Counted from the stretch's first letter, positions 15,133-25,057 are shown. The stretch is 64,000 nucleotides of DNA from Pseudomonas ekonensis (GCF_019145435.1 NZ_JAHSTS010000002.1:1488001-1552000); one strand, 5' to 3'. The notes: a model not told the origin generated them from the letters alone. Program-made: numbers and translations.

Positions 15133-17465
15133 ATGCACCCCACCCGCCTCACGCCCCTGGCCCGATCCCTGCGCAACTTCGTTCTGGGCACCAGCCTGAG
15201 CCTCGGCGCCCTGCCCCTCGCGCAGGCCGCCGACGCCAAGGCCTACCAAATCGCGCCGTCGTCGCTGGAGAACGCCCTCAATCAGTTCGGCCGTGAGGCC
15301 GGGGTGCTGATTTCGTTCGGTTCGCAAGTCACCGGCGGCCTCCGGAGCCGAGGCCTGGAAGGCGACTACACGCCCGAGCAAGGCCTGAACGCGCTGCTCG
15401 AAGGCACCGGTCTGCAAGCCCGCGCCGAAGGCGGCAACGCCTTCAGCCTGCAACCGTCGAGTGACACGACGCTGGAGCTGGAGACCTCCAAGGTGGTCGG
15501 CGACTGGCTGGGCGACGCGGCGCAGGTCAACGTGTTCGAGCACCCCGGCGCCCGTGACGTGATCCGCCGCGAAACGTTCGAACGCCAGGGCGCGACCCAG
15601 GCCCGCGACGTGCTCAATCGCATCCCCGGCGTCAACGCGCCGGAGAACAACGGCACCGGCAGCCACGACATGGCGCTGAACTTCGGCATCCGCGGCCTCA
15701 ACCCGCGCCTGGCGGCGCGCTCGACGGTGCTGATGGACGGGATCCCGGTGCCGTTCGCCCCCTACGGCCAGCCGCAGCTGTCGTTCGCCCCGGTGAGCAT
15801 GGGCAACATGGACGCCGTGGACGTGGTGCGCGGCGGCGGCGCGGTGCGCTACGGCCCGCAGAACGTCGGCGGCGTGGTCAACTTCGTGACCCGGGCGATT
15901 CCGGACGAACCGACGGTCAAGGGCGGTTTCCAGACCGAGACCAGCCCGTCGTCCAGCCACGACGGCTTCAAGACCAGCGCCAACCTGCTGGCCGGCGGCA
16001 CGAATGAAAACGGCCTCGGCGGCGCGCTGCTGTACTCCGGCACCCGCGGCGGCGACTGGCGCGAACACAGCGACACCGAGATCGACGACCTGATCCTCAA
16101 GGGCAAGTACCAGCTCGACGAGGCCAACAGTTTCAACGCCATGGCCCAGTATTACGAAGGCAAGGCCGACATGCCCGGCGGCCTCAACGTCGCCGACTAC
16201 GACGCCGACCCTTATCAGTCGACGCGGCAAAAGGACCGGTTCTGGGGCCGACGCACGATGTTCAACGTCGGTTACCGCTATCAGGAAGACCGCCGCGAGT
16301 TCACCGCCAACACCTTCTTCACCAAGACCCTGCGCAGCGGCTACCTGGATCAGGGCACGTTCCTCTCCCTGTCGCCGCGCGAGTACTGGGTGCGGGGCCT
16401 GGAGACCCGTTTCGCCCAGGGCTTCGACCTGGGGCCGACCAGCCATGAGGTCGGCGTCGGCTACCGCTACATCAACGAAGCCGGCCACGAACTGCGCTAC
16501 CGCACGCCGATCGCCAGCAACCAGTACCCGACCACCGACAGCCGCAACGACCGCGACACCCGCGGCGGCACCGAAGCCCATGCGTTCTTCGTCGACGACC
16601 GCATCGACATCGGCAAATGGACGATCACGCCGGGCGTGCGCTACGAGATGATCGACTCGCAGCAGACCAACAACTTGACCGACGTCAAATACAAGGGCGA
16701 CTACAACACCGCGCTGCCGGCGCTGAACGTGCTGTATCACCTGACCGACACCTGGAACCTGTACGCCAACACCGAAGGCTCGTTCGGCAGCGTGCAGTAC
16801 AGCCAGATGCCCAACCGCGTGAGCAGCGGCGAAGTGAAACCGGAGAAGGCCCGCACCTGGGAACTCGGCACCCGCTACGACAACGGCGCCCTGCGGGCGG
16901 AATCGGTGCCTTCCTGATCAACTTCGACAACCAGTACGAAAGCAACCAGACCAACGATTCGGTGATCGCCCGGGGCGAGACCCGCCATCAGGGCATCGAG
17001 ACCAGCGTCAACTACGCCCTCGACGGCCTGAGCCCGGCGCTGGCCGGTTTCGACGTCTACGCCACCTACGCCTTCGTCGACGCGACCATCCGCGAGGACG
17101 GGCCGAACAAGGGCAACCGCGTGCCGTTCTCGTCCCGGCACAAGGGCACCCTCGGCATCGGCTACACCGACGGGCCGTGGAAGCTCAACCTCGACAGCAG
17201 CTTCCAGAGCGACCAGTTCGCCGACAACGCCAACACCTCGAAGGAAAGCGCCGACGGCAGCACCGGCAAAATCCCCGGCTACATGCTGTTCAGCAGCCGC
17301 GCCGGCTACGACTTCGGCCCGCAGCTGTCGGACCTCAACGTGGCGGTGGGCGTGAAGAACCTCTTCAACACCCAGTACTTCACCCGCTCGTTCGACGACA
17401 ACAACAAGGGCAAGTACGTAGGCGAACCGCGCACGGTGTACGTGCAGACCTCGGTGGCGTTCTGA
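15133..17465 (+). pseudogene. fecA: Ferric-citrate-type TonB-dependent receptor (FecA-like), interrupted by a -1 frameshift
   Basis: The frame from 15133 encodes a signal peptide (cleavage after LPLAQA), an STN signalling domain (YQIAPSSLENALNQFG), a plug with strong FecA resemblance (FGIRGLNPRLAARSTVLMDG, GGGAVRYGPQNVGGVVNFVT) and most of the barrel. It stops at 16917. Homology resumes in another frame from about 16902 (IGAFLINFDNQYES) and runs to a proper terminal Phe (VYVQTSVAF) at 17465. One base is missing at about 16901-16903, where 'gcggaatcggt' would read correctly as 'gcggaaatcggt'. Repaired, the protein would be 777 residues, the size of FecA. Either the receptor is a fresh pseudogene or this is a sequencing or assembly error. 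The ATG at 15133 has AGGA nine bases upstream. A GAAAT motif near 15051 could be a FecI-dependent -35 element. Confidence 0.9.
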
Positions 17466-17485
17466 AGCGCCTTCGCCGCAAAACG

Positions 17486-17514
17486 AAACGGGACTGCAAT
17501 CGCAGGCCCGTTTT
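17486..17514 (+). terminator. Rho-independent terminator after fecA
   Basis: AAACGGG (17486-17492) pairs with CCCGTTT (17507-17513), and an inner CTGC pairs with GCAG (17494-17497 with 17502-17505), followed by TTTTC. It ends the sigma-FecR-FecA transcript. Confidence 0.85.
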
Positions 17515-17541
17515 CATTGGGTGGATAGGTGAATCAGCGGA

Positions 17542-17949
17542 TCAGCCGTTGATCGCTGCCTGTTCGTTCTCCAGGAATTCTTCCTCCAGCAGCCGGTCGG
17601 CATGGGTGCCGCGTTCGAGCCTCACCACATTGGCGCGTTTGGCCCGCAGCTTGCCGTACAGGTGCTCCAGTGCATGTTCCAGTTTGGTGCTGGCCCCTTC
17701 GATCGCCTGTTCCAGCGTATCGGCTTTGTGGGTCACGGAAATCGGTTGATGGCCTTTTGGCCGCGCTTCCAGCTGGCAGCGCATGTCATGGGGACCTGGC
17801 TTGTCGCCGTTCTCGTCGCCCAGGTGGACTTCCACGCGGGTCAGGTCTTCCTCATAACGTTCGAGCGTGCTCTCAATGGTTGTACGTACCCACTCCTCCA
17901 GTCGCTTGCTGCTTTGAACATGGTTGTCGCTGTTGACTTGGATTTGCAT
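17542..17949 (-). CDS. HPF/RaiA-family ribosome-associated protein
   Basis: A 135-residue protein beginning MQIQVNSDNHV, with the S30AE-type fold signature VRTTIESTLERYEEDLTRVE then VHLGDENGDKPG and DTLEQAIEGASTKLEHAL. Family members bind the 30S subunit in stationary phase or stress and protect or dimerise ribosomes. It lacks the long C-terminal dimerisation domain of long HPF, so it is a short type. This is a paralogue away from the rpoN locus where the main HPF usually lies. It is monocistronic. Confidence 0.8.
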   Translation of the reverse strand: MQIQVNSDNHVQSSKRLEEWVRTTIESTLERYEEDLTRVEVHLGDENGDKPGPHDMRCQLEARPKGHQPISVTHKADTLEQAIEGASTKLEHALEHLYGKLRAKRANVVRLERGTHADRLLEEEFLENEQAAING

Positions 17950-18150
17950 AGTTCATCCCTTATTTCAGCTTGCTCTCAAGAGGCCCGGAACAGGATTTTC
18001 GTGACCTCTTGATGACAACAATCGGCCCGTGCGCCGAACATTTCAACCCCCTGAAAAAGATAAATATCCGTACGCAAAAAAAGCCGGACAACGGGCAAAA
18101 GCACTGGTATGGTCGGGAATTGCCTCGGCCCGCCTTGCTGAAAAATCCGG

Positions 18151-19098
18151 TCACAAACTCCCGTCGTTCAACGGGTGCAGGCCCCGGAAAATGCCCGCCT
18201 CCTCCACCAGCCAGTCATGCACCGCGCGCACGCCCGGATGGCTCAGCGCCCCCGGCGCGTACAGCAGCACATAGCGCTTGTGGTTGGGCACCGACTGGCC
18301 GAACGGCACGATCAGCGTGCCCCGCTCCAGTTCGTCGTTGAGCAAGGTGCGCCGGGCGATGGCCACGCCCATCCCGGCGATGGCCGCCTCGATGGTCAGG
18401 TGGTTGCGGTTGAACGTATGCCCGCGCCGCACGTCGGCGCCTTCGAAGCCGATGGCATCGAGGTAGAACTCCCATTCCGCGTATTCGTAGCTGCCGCGCC
18501 AGGCGGTGATGTCGTGCAGCAGCGGAAAATGCACCAGGTCCGCCGGGCCGTGCAGCGGCGGCCGCCCGCGCAGCAGGCCCGGTGCGCACACCGGAAAGAT
18601 CTGCTCGTCGAGCAGCGCTGTGGACAACAGCCCCGGATAGCTGCCGTCGTTCAGGTCGATGGCCAGGTCGAAGTCTCCCTCGTGCAGCGGCACGCTGCTG
18701 TCCTCCGCCACCAGCCGCAGCTGGATGTCCGGGTAGCGCTGCTGCAGGCGCGGCAGGCGCGGCGTCAGCCATTTGCTGAGGAACGAGGGAATCGAGCGCA
18801 CCCGCAGGATCCCGCTGATCATGCCCGCATCGAGCCGGCGCAGCTCCGCGTCGATGCTGCCGTAGGCCTCGTTGACCGTCATCGCCAGCCGCTGGCCCTC
18901 GGCGCTGAGCTCCACGCCCCGGGCCCGGCGATGGAACAGGCGCAGCCCCAGACGTTCCTCCAGTTGGCGGATCTGCTGGCTCACCGCCCCTGGGGTGATG
19001 TGCAACTCCTCGGCGCAACGGGTGAACGACAGGTGCCGGGCGGCACAGGAAAACACCTGCAGCCAGACGTAAGTCTGGGCATGCAATTGACGACTCAT
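18151..19098 (-). CDS. LysR-family regulator (GcvA/DsdC-like), likely controls serine catabolism
   Basis: A 315-residue LysR-type regulator with an N-terminal helix-turn-helix (SFTRCAEELHITPGAVSQQI; RLFHRRARGVELSAEG). The effector domain has features of the GcvA-like branch (SIPSFLSKWLTPRLPRL, GDFDLAIDLNDG). It is divergent from the L-serine dehydratase and serine transporter genes, with 135 bases between the starts. The simplest reading is that it activates sdaA-sdaC in response to serine or a related amino acid; this is inferred from position and from the role of DsdC/GcvA relatives. Confidence 0.85.
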   Translation of the reverse strand: MSRQLHAQTYVWLQVFSCAARHLSFTRCAEELHITPGAVSQQIRQLEERLGLRLFHRRARGVELSAEGQRLAMTVNEAYGSIDAELRRLDAGMISGILRVRSIPSFLSKWLTPRLPRLQQRYPDIQLRLVAEDSSVPLHEGDFDLAIDLNDGSYPGLLSTALLDEQIFPVCAPGLLRGRPPLHGPADLVHFPLLHDITAWRGSYEYAEWEFYLDAIGFEGADVRRGHTFNRNHLTIEAAIAGMGVAIARRTLLNDELERGTLIVPFGQSVPNHKRYVLLYAPGALSHPGVRAVHDWLVEEAGIFRGLHPLNDGSL

Positions 19099-19233
19099 GG
19101 TTTAGTCCTGCTAAAGGCTTTCTTAGGAAGTTTCGTTGGTCACGTCGAACCGAGGCAGGCAGTATCGCCGACATTGCGCTTGTCCTACAAAAAATGGCAG
19201 CGATTCCTACTCCATTGCTTGTAAGGGTTTAGC

Positions 19234-20610
19234 ATGGCTATCAGTGTTTTCGATCTGTTCAAAGTCGGCATCGGTCCGTCCAGTTCCCATACCGTCGGCC
19301 CCATGCGCGCCGCCGCGACCTTCGTCCAGGCCCTGACCGACCGTCGTCTGCTCAACGATGTCGAGCGGGTGGAAGTGCGCCTGTACGGCTCGCTGTCCGC
19401 CACCGGCGTCGGCCACGCCACCGACCGCGCCAGCGTCATGGGCCTGATGGGCGAATGGCCGGACAGCATCGACCCGACCACCATCGAGCCGCGCATTCAG
19501 CGGCTGCGCGAGACCGGCCAACTGTCCCTCGCCGGCCAACGGTCGATCGCCTTCAACTGGCAACACGATCTCCTGCTGCTGGACGAGAGCCTGCCCTACC
19601 ACCCCAACGCCATGTCGCTGACAGCCTTTGCCGCGACGGGCGAGCTGTTCAGCCAAACGTACTACTCGGTGGGCGGCGGTTTCATCGTCGAGGCGGCCGA
19701 GGCCGAATCCGGCACGGCAGCGGCCGGCGAAGTGAGCTTGCCCTACGACTTCTCCAGCGCCGTCGAACTGCTGGCCCTGTGCAAGCAGCACAACCTGCGG
19801 GTGTCCGAACTGATGATGGCCAACGAACGGGCCTGGCGCAGCGACGCCGAGATCCGCCAGGGCCTGCTGCGCATCTGGTCGGTGATGCGTGAATGCGTCG
19901 AGCAGGGCCTGCGCCATGAAGGCGTGCTGCCCGGCGGCCTGAACATTCCCCGCCGTGCGGCGAAACTGCACCGCAGCCTGCTGGAGATCGGCAAACCCAA
20001 TGTGATCAGCTCGACGCTGTCGGCGATGGAATGGGTCAACCTGTTCGCCCTCGCCGTCAACGAAGAGAACGCCGCCGGCGGGCGCATGGTCACCGCGCCG
20101 ACCAACGGCGCCGCGGGGATCATCCCCGCGGTCCTGCACTACTTCATGAAATTCAATCCGCAGGCGTCGGACGACGACGTGGTGGCGTTCTTCCTGGGGG
20201 CCGCCGCCGTCGGCATCCTGTGCAAGAAAAACGCCTCGATCTCCGGCGCCGAAGTCGGCTGCCAGGGCGAAGTCGGTTCGGCCTGCGCCATGGCGGCGGC
20301 GGGCCTGGCCGAAGTGCTCGGCGCCACCCCGGAGCAACTGGAGAACGCCGCCGAAATCGGCCTGGAGCACAACCTCGGCCTGACCTGCGACCCGGTCGGC
20401 GGCCTGGTGCAGGTGCCGTGCATCGAACGCAACGCCATCGCCGCCGTGAAGGCGATCAACGCCACGCAGATGGCCCTGCGCGGCGACGGCAAACACTTCA
20501 TTTCTCTCGACCGGGTGATCCGCACCATGCGCGATACCGGCGCCGACATGCATGACAAATACAAAGAGACTTCACGGGGCGGCCTGGCCGTGAGCTGGGT
20601 GGAGTGCTGA
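19234..20610 (+). CDS. sdaA: L-serine ammonia-lyase (L-serine dehydratase, iron-sulfur type)
   Basis: A 458-residue single-chain L-serine deaminase, giving pyruvate and ammonia in the cytoplasm. The start [20 protein letters not shown] carries the conserved GPSSSHT of the beta domain. The catalytic domain shows [35 protein letters not shown] and [16 protein letters not shown], which supply the three cysteines expected to hold the oxygen-sensitive [4Fe-4S] cluster (GCQGE, LTCDP, VPCIE). Full length for the family. A serine transporter gene follows 86 bases downstream in the same direction, and a LysR regulator is divergent. Confidence 0.95.
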   Translation: MAISVFDLFKVGIGPSSSHTVGPMRAAATFVQALTDRRLLNDVERVEVRLYGSLSATGVGHATDRASVMGLMGEWPDSIDPTTIEPRIQRLRETGQLSLAGQRSIAFNWQHDLLLLDESLPYHPNAMSLTAFAATGELFSQTYYSVGGGFIVEAAEAESGTAAAGEVSLPYDFSSAVELLALCKQHNLRVSELMMANERAWRSDAEIRQGLLRIWSVMRECVEQGLRHEGVLPGGLNIPRRAAKLHRSLLEIGKPNVISSTLSAMEWVNLFALAVNEENAAGGRMVTAPTNGAAGIIPAVLHYFMKFNPQASDDDVVAFFLGAAAVGILCKKNASISGAEVGCQGEVGSACAMAAAGLAEVLGATPEQLENAAEIGLEHNLGLTCDPVGGLVQVPCIERNAIAAVKAINATQMALRGDGKHFISLDRVIRTMRDTGADMHDKYKETSRGGLAVSWVEC

Positions 20611-20696
20611 CGCGCCTGCCCTGACCGCCCCGGCCGGCCGCTTCGCGCGGCCGGCCAACCGTGAGCCCGAGCAAGAATAATAACGAGGCAAAAACG

Positions 20697-21998
20697 ATGA
20701 CCGATGTACGTACACCCGCTGCCGAAAACCCCGCTGCAGACCTCACACGTCACTGCGAAGCCGCCCGCCAAGGCTGGAGCAAAGCCGACACGACCTGGAT
20801 GCTGGGCCTGTACGGCACGGCGATCGGCGCCGGCACGCTGTTCCTGCCGATCAACGCCGGCGTCGGCGGCTTCTGGCCGATGCTGATCCTGGCGCTGCTG
20901 GCCTTCCCGATGACCTTCTTCGCCCACCGCGGCCTGACCCGCTTCGTGCTGTCCGGACGCTCCGGCGACATCACCGAAGTGGTGGAAGAACATTTCGGCA
21001 CCGGGGCCGGCAAACTGATCACCCTTTTGTACTTCTTCGCGATCTTCCCGATCCTGCTGGTGTACAGCGTGGCGCTGACCAACACCCTGAGCAGCTTCCT
21101 CGAACACCAGCTGCACATCGCCCCGCCACCGCGGGCGGTGCTGTCGCTAGCGCTGATCCTGGGCCTGATGGCCATCGTACGCTGCGGCCAGGGCGTGATC
21201 GTCAAGGCCATGAGCGTGCTGGTCTATCCGTTCGTCGCAGCGTTGCTGCTGCTGGGCCTGAGCCTGATCCCGAACTGGAACGGCGCGTTCTTCGCCAGCG
21301 CCCGGGACGCCATGCCGATGTCGGTGTTCCTCAAGACCCTGTGGCTGGCGATCCCGGTGATGGTGTTCTCGTTCAACCACTCGCCGATCATTTCCGCCTT
21401 CGCCCTCGACCAGAAGCAGCGCTACGGCGCCCGGGCCGAACGCAAGAGCAGCGGCATCCTGGCCATGGCCCACGGCATGATGGTGGTGACGGTGATGTTC
21501 TTCTGCTTCAGCTGCGTGCTGGCGCTGTCGCCGGCGGACCTGGCGGCGGCCAAGGCGCAGAACATCTCGATCCTGTCGTACCTGGCCAACCACTTCCAGA
21601 CCCCGGTCATCGCCTACGCCGCGCCGCTGATTGCGCTGGTGGCGATCACCAAGTCCTTCCTGGGCCATTACATCGGCGCCAGCGAAGGCTTCCAGGGCAT
21701 GATCGTCAAGAGCCTGCGCGGACGTGGCCGGGCGGTGTCCGCCGGTTGGCTGAACCGCGCGACAGCGCTGTTCATGATCCTCAGCTGCTGGGCCGTGGCG
21801 ACGTTCAACCCGAGCATCCTGGGGATGATCGAAACCCTCGGGGGGCCGGTGATCGCCTGCCTGCTGTTCCTGATGCCGATGTACGCCATCCGCCGCGTGC
21901 CGGCCTTGCGCCCGCACTCGGGCCAGGCCTCGAACGTGTTCGTGGTGCTGGTCGGCCTGATTGCACTGTCGGCGATCATCTTTTCGTTCCTGCCCTGA
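20697..21998 (+). CDS. sdaC: Serine transporter, HAAAP/SdaC family
   Basis: A 433-residue inner-membrane permease with about eleven helices. WMLGLYGTAIGAGTLFLPIN in helix 1 is the hallmark of the hydroxy/aromatic amino acid permease family, and VMVFSFNHSPIISAF is typical of the SdaC subgroup. I chose the ATG at 20697 because GAGG lies eight bases upstream. Pairing with sdaA gives uptake and deamination of serine in one operon. A strong terminator follows. Confidence 0.92.
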   Translation: MTDVRTPAAENPAADLTRHCEAARQGWSKADTTWMLGLYGTAIGAGTLFLPINAGVGGFWPMLILALLAFPMTFFAHRGLTRFVLSGRSGDITEVVEEHFGTGAGKLITLLYFFAIFPILLVYSVALTNTLSSFLEHQLHIAPPPRAVLSLALILGLMAIVRCGQGVIVKAMSVLVYPFVAALLLLGLSLIPNWNGAFFASARDAMPMSVFLKTLWLAIPVMVFSFNHSPIISAFALDQKQRYGARAERKSSGILAMAHGMMVVTVMFFCFSCVLALSPADLAAAKAQNISILSYLANHFQTPVIAYAAPLIALVAITKSFLGHYIGASEGFQGMIVKSLRGRGRAVSAGWLNRATALFMILSCWAVATFNPSILGMIETLGGPVIACLLFLMPMYAIRRVPALRPHSGQASNVFVVLVGLIALSAIIFSFLP

Positions 21999-22010
21999 AA
22001 CGGGCCACCC

Positions 22011-22045
22011 AAAAAGAAGGCGAGCCCCGGGCTCGCCTTCTTTTT
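22011..22045 (+). terminator. Rho-independent terminator after sdaC
   Basis: A perfect 15-base stem (22011-22025 with 22031-22045) around a 5-base loop, rich in A on the left and T on the right, so it can work in both directions. Confidence 0.92.
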
Positions 22046-22214
22046 GCCCGCGAACCTTGTCCGGCACACGTTCCGGCATGTCCCTTGCTACCGCCCTTGC
22101 GCTGCAAACGGACTTTGCAAACGCAAGCGAGCGACAGGCCGACGGTCTGGCCGGGCGAACCAACCCGACCCCGGCCGGTCAACAACTGCACGTTCAATCA
22201 GGCGGTGACGCATC

Positions 22215-22529
22215 ATGGACAATCCTTTTCAGATCATTACCGATGCCTTCGCGCCGGACTATCAGATCAACCTGAGCATTCAGGGCCTGGACGGCAGCAT
22301 CATGCTGACCCTCTCCAAAAACGGCCGGGTCGCGGCCAAGCGCATGATCAGCGCCGAACAGCGCAACGACCCCAAACGCCTCACGCGTCTGGTGCAGAGC
22401 ATTCAGTTCGGCATCGCCATCGAGCAGGGCCACAGCGCCCTGGCCATCCTCGAAGCGATGACCCACGGCGACGCCTTGCCTGTGCCGCCCCGCAGCAATG
22501 GCCCGGTGCGGCCGGCGAGCCGGCTTTAG
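22215..22529 (+). CDS. DUF3509 domain-containing protein
   Basis: A 104-residue cytoplasmic protein beginning MDNPFQIITDAFAPDYQ. I recognise the Pseudomonas-specific DUF3509 family (also VAAKRMISAEQ and RLTRLVQSIQFGIAIEQG). No function is known; the sequence has no membrane segment and a proline-rich tail. It is a single gene between the sdaC terminator and psiE, and its stop overlaps the psiE stop by three bases on the opposite strand. Confidence 0.85.
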   Translation: MDNPFQIITDAFAPDYQINLSIQGLDGSIMLTLSKNGRVAAKRMISAEQRNDPKRLTRLVQSIQFGIAIEQGHSALAILEAMTHGDALPVPPRSNGPVRPASRL

Positions 22530-23026
22530 AGCTCGCCCTTCTCGACCTCAGGATGTTCGCCGGAGCCCGCGCCGGTCTTGCGGTGCGGGTGCTCGATCTT
22601 CACCGACGGGAACTGCGAGGATGCGTAGCGCACCACCAGGATCGAGAACGCCAGCAGCAGGATCCCGCCGCACAGGTAGATGATGCCCATGTCCGGCGGG
22701 TTGTGGTGCGAGACGTTGGAAATCAGCAACCGGGTCAGCGCGGTGATCGCCACATAGATCAGGAAACGCACCGGCATGTGGTTGGTCTTGAAGTAAATCC
22801 CGACCATCGCCCCCAGTTCCAGGTAGATGAACAGCAGCAGGATGTCGTCGATCTTGATGTGGCCCTCTTCGACCATCGTGAGAAACTCCATCACCGCCGC
22901 CCAGGCGGTCACCGCGCCGATGGCGAACAGCGCCAGGTAGTGGAACGTCTCGACGAACAGGTTGCCCAGGGACTCGGCCAGTTGGTGCACGTTCTGCCGC
23001 AGTTTTTCGGCCCAGTTGATTTTCAC
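22526..23026 (-). CDS. psiE: Phosphate-starvation-inducible PsiE family protein
   Basis: A 166-residue inner-membrane protein with four helices. The stretch IDDILLLFIYLELGAMVGIY followed by PVRFLIYVAITALTRLLI is diagnostic of PsiE. Family members are induced by phosphate limitation in E. coli, but their molecular role is not settled. The C-terminal about 25 residues form a charged cytoplasmic tail (HPHRKTGAGSGEHPE). It is convergent with the DUF3509 gene. I see no clear Pho box upstream. Confidence 0.9.
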   Translation of the reverse strand: MKINWAEKLRQNVHQLAESLGNLFVETFHYLALFAIGAVTAWAAVMEFLTMVEEGHIKIDDILLLFIYLELGAMVGIYFKTNHMPVRFLIYVAITALTRLLISNVSHHNPPDMGIIYLCGGILLLAFSILVVRYASSQFPSVKIEHPHRKTGAGSGEHPEVEKGEL

Positions 23027-23502
23027 GGTGAGGTTTCCTTAGCCCGGTACGAGCGGATGATGCGGGGTCGACATGACGGTTTTTCTGCACTCGGCCCCAG
23101 CCATGCAGAAACAGGGCCACGCATCATGGCGAGCGGCGGGCAAACCTGCGCCGTGGCGTTTGGTCGCACCGGGCCTGGCCGATGCGAAAGCCGTCGCAGG
23201 AAAGGGGATGGCCGAACATTGCGCCGCGCACTGCAAACAGGTGCAGCGAACTTGAACCGCGTTCGGCGCAACACCGGTTCTCATTACAAATATTTACAGG
23301 GAAACGGATCTGATTAATTGTGAAGCGGTAACTTCATCCGGCTTACGGTTACATGACATCCGACAGCCAATACGTTTGCGGAATAAGTTTATTCAATAAA
23401 GAACGGATCAAGCGCCCAATGTTTAGTTTCGGCATGCACCGATTTGACGCAGAGGGAAGATCACATTATCGACGCCGCCATAAAACTGTGCGGCACTTAA
23501 CA
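23027..23502. other. Intergenic region of 476 bases, no gene supported
   Basis: The first part (23027-23270) has neighbour-like GC content and only weak short frames. The second part (about 23280-23510) is clearly AT-richer, with no coding frame, terminator with a T-run, or repeat that I can see. The psiE promoter should lie at the left end, and the 3' end of the luxR transcript at the right. Confidence 0.6.
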
Positions 23503-24222
23503 TTAATTCCATAACAATCCCATGAGCGAGGCCTTGACCGCCGCCGCGATCTTGTTCTGGCAGCCCAGCTTCTTGAGGCAGTGGTTGATGTGGAAATTGA
23601 CCGTCCGCTTGGAGATGCCGAGGATGATGGACACGTCGTCCGACGACTTGCCGTCGGCGGTCCACTGCAGGATTTCCTTCTCCCGCTGCGACAGTTCGAT
23701 GGGCACCGGCTGCACCGATTCGGCGCCCATGAGCTGCAGCCGGGTGAGGCCCAGGTGGGTGATCTGCGCCAGCCAGGACAGCTCGGCCTGCTTGGTCTGA
23801 AGCTCTAGCGCGGTGATCGGCTGGCTGCCCCGGGCGAACGTCACCAGCCCCTGGGCTTCGCTGTTGAGCAGCGTTTGCCCCCACCCTTCCGAGAGCCCGT
23901 GACTGTGCGCCTCCTGCCAGAAATCCGGGGCCCGGGCCTTGAGTTCGGCGTCCCACAGCACCGGCTTCACGCTCCTGAGCGCACGGATGACGTACGGGTC
24001 GATCTCCAGGTAACGATTGTCCGAATAGGCAGCCTGCCAGGCGGGCGAATAGTTGTTGACGAGAAAAAGACGGGGTTTGGTGATCGGGAAAAGTCTTCTC
24101 GAACCATACGCCAGATAATCGAATTCCAACTGTCGGGCCACGCTGGTTAGATTGTCGAACAATACTTCGACATCCGTGGCGGACATAGCCTTTTCCAACA
24201 GTTCAGCCTGCCAGTGCGACAT
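23503..24222 (-). CDS. LuxR-family quorum-sensing regulator (autoinducer-binding)
   Basis: A 239-residue acyl-homoserine-lactone receptor. The N-terminal autoinducer-binding domain (about residues 15-165) keeps the residues expected to line the ligand pocket: Tyr and Trp in NNYSPAWQAAY, the Asp-Pro pair in YLEIDPYV, Trp in PVLWD and Gly in GLSEGWG. The C-terminal GerE-type helix-turn-helix is LSQREKEILQWTADGKSSDD followed by ISKRTVNFHINHCLKKL. The ATG at 24222 has AAGGA six bases upstream. It is divergent from the luxI homologue, with a lux box between them, so it is very likely the cognate receptor. I do not recognise it as any of the named Pseudomonas systems. Confidence 0.93.
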   Translation of the reverse strand: MSHWQAELLEKAMSATDVEVLFDNLTSVARQLEFDYLAYGSRRLFPITKPRLFLVNNYSPAWQAAYSDNRYLEIDPYVIRALRSVKPVLWDAELKARAPDFWQEAHSHGLSEGWGQTLLNSEAQGLVTFARGSQPITALELQTKQAELSWLAQITHLGLTRLQLMGAESVQPVPIELSQREKEILQWTADGKSSDDVSIILGISKRTVNFHINHCLKKLGCQNKIAAAVKASLMGLLWN

Positions 24223-24295
24223 AGAGATTCCTTTCTCATACTTATTGCAAGCGGCTTCGTGCCGGCGCCCATAACATATTTCAAAATATTGCGAT

Positions 24296-24315
24296 AGCTG
24301 TCAAGGGTGACAGGT
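24296..24315. promoter_or_regulatory. lux box (LuxR-AHL binding site)
   Basis: The 20-base imperfect palindrome AGCTGTCAAGGGTGACAGGT has the CT-N12-AG spacing of lux-type boxes. It lies 62 bases before the luxI ATG and just upstream of a TAATTA -10 candidate (24340-24345), a position suited to activation of luxI. It is 74 bases from the luxR start, so it could also influence luxR. Confidence 0.8.
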
Positions 24316-24376
24316 AGTTCGTGAACTCGCTGTGCCCTCTAATTAACTCCAGCCCAATCACTAAAAGGAAACTGTG

Positions 24377-24931
24377 ATGGATTACTTGTCCGGACGTTAC
24401 GACCAATTGACGCCCGCCGGGCGTCAGCGCCTGGCGCACTATCGGTATCAGGTGTTTGTGGAACGGCTCGGCTGGGACTTGTCGACGCCCGCCGACTTCG
24501 AGTTCGACCAGTTCGACCACAGCGGCACCCACTACATCGTCGCCGAAGAGGATGACGGCAACATCAAGGGCTGCGCCCGCCTGTTGCCCACCACCCAGCC
24601 GTACCTGTTGAGCGAGGTGTTCACCGCGTTGCTCGACGATGTGCCCGCACCGAGCCGAGACGACATCTGGGAGCTGTCGCGCTTCACCTCCCTGGACCTG
24701 GACACCCAGACCGGCCGGGACGAACAGATGATGTCCGACGAGAACACCGTGGGCCTGTTCATGGCCACCCTGGACTACGCCCGCACCTGCGGCGTTTCCC
24801 AACTGGTGTCGGTGTCCCCGCTCGCCGTCGGCCGCCTGCTGCGGCGCGGCGGCATCGACTTCAAATGGCTGGCGCCGCCCCGGGCGGTCGACAACCGGAT
24901 CCTGGGCGCTTGCTGCATCACGGTGCAGTGA
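24377..24931 (+). CDS. Acyl-homoserine-lactone synthase, LuxI family
   Basis: A 184-residue autoinducer synthase using S-adenosylmethionine and an acyl-carrier-protein donor. The family's invariant residues are present: Arg in YRYQVFVERLGW, the Phe/Trp pair of that stretch, Asp-x-Asp/Phe in EFDQFDHSGTHYIV, Arg in CARLLPTTQPYLL and Glu-x-Ser-Arg-Phe in WELSRFTSL. Length is about 15 residues short of LasI-type enzymes but in range. The ATG at 24377 is preferred over the overlapping GTG at 24374 because AGGA is eight bases away. A 126-base gap separates it from the AfsA-like gene in the same direction. Acyl chain length cannot be predicted. Confidence 0.93.
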   Translation: MDYLSGRYDQLTPAGRQRLAHYRYQVFVERLGWDLSTPADFEFDQFDHSGTHYIVAEEDDGNIKGCARLLPTTQPYLLSEVFTALLDDVPAPSRDDIWELSRFTSLDLDTQTGRDEQMMSDENTVGLFMATLDYARTCGVSQLVSVSPLAVGRLLRRGGIDFKWLAPPRAVDNRILGACCITVQ

Positions 24932-25057
24932 AGCCCTGAGTCAACAAGAAACCCAGCAAGCCGCTGTAACGAGCCCAACGGTTCCTGTCGGTGTGGATCG
25001 ATCTTGCGACATGGAAAGCAACTGCCGAAAACCTACGTTCAACACTGAGGGATGATC

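Noticed and set aside
23073..23255. A 60-residue frame in the psiE-luxR gap
   Set aside because: No ribosome site, no homology that I recognise, and composition unlike nearby genes.
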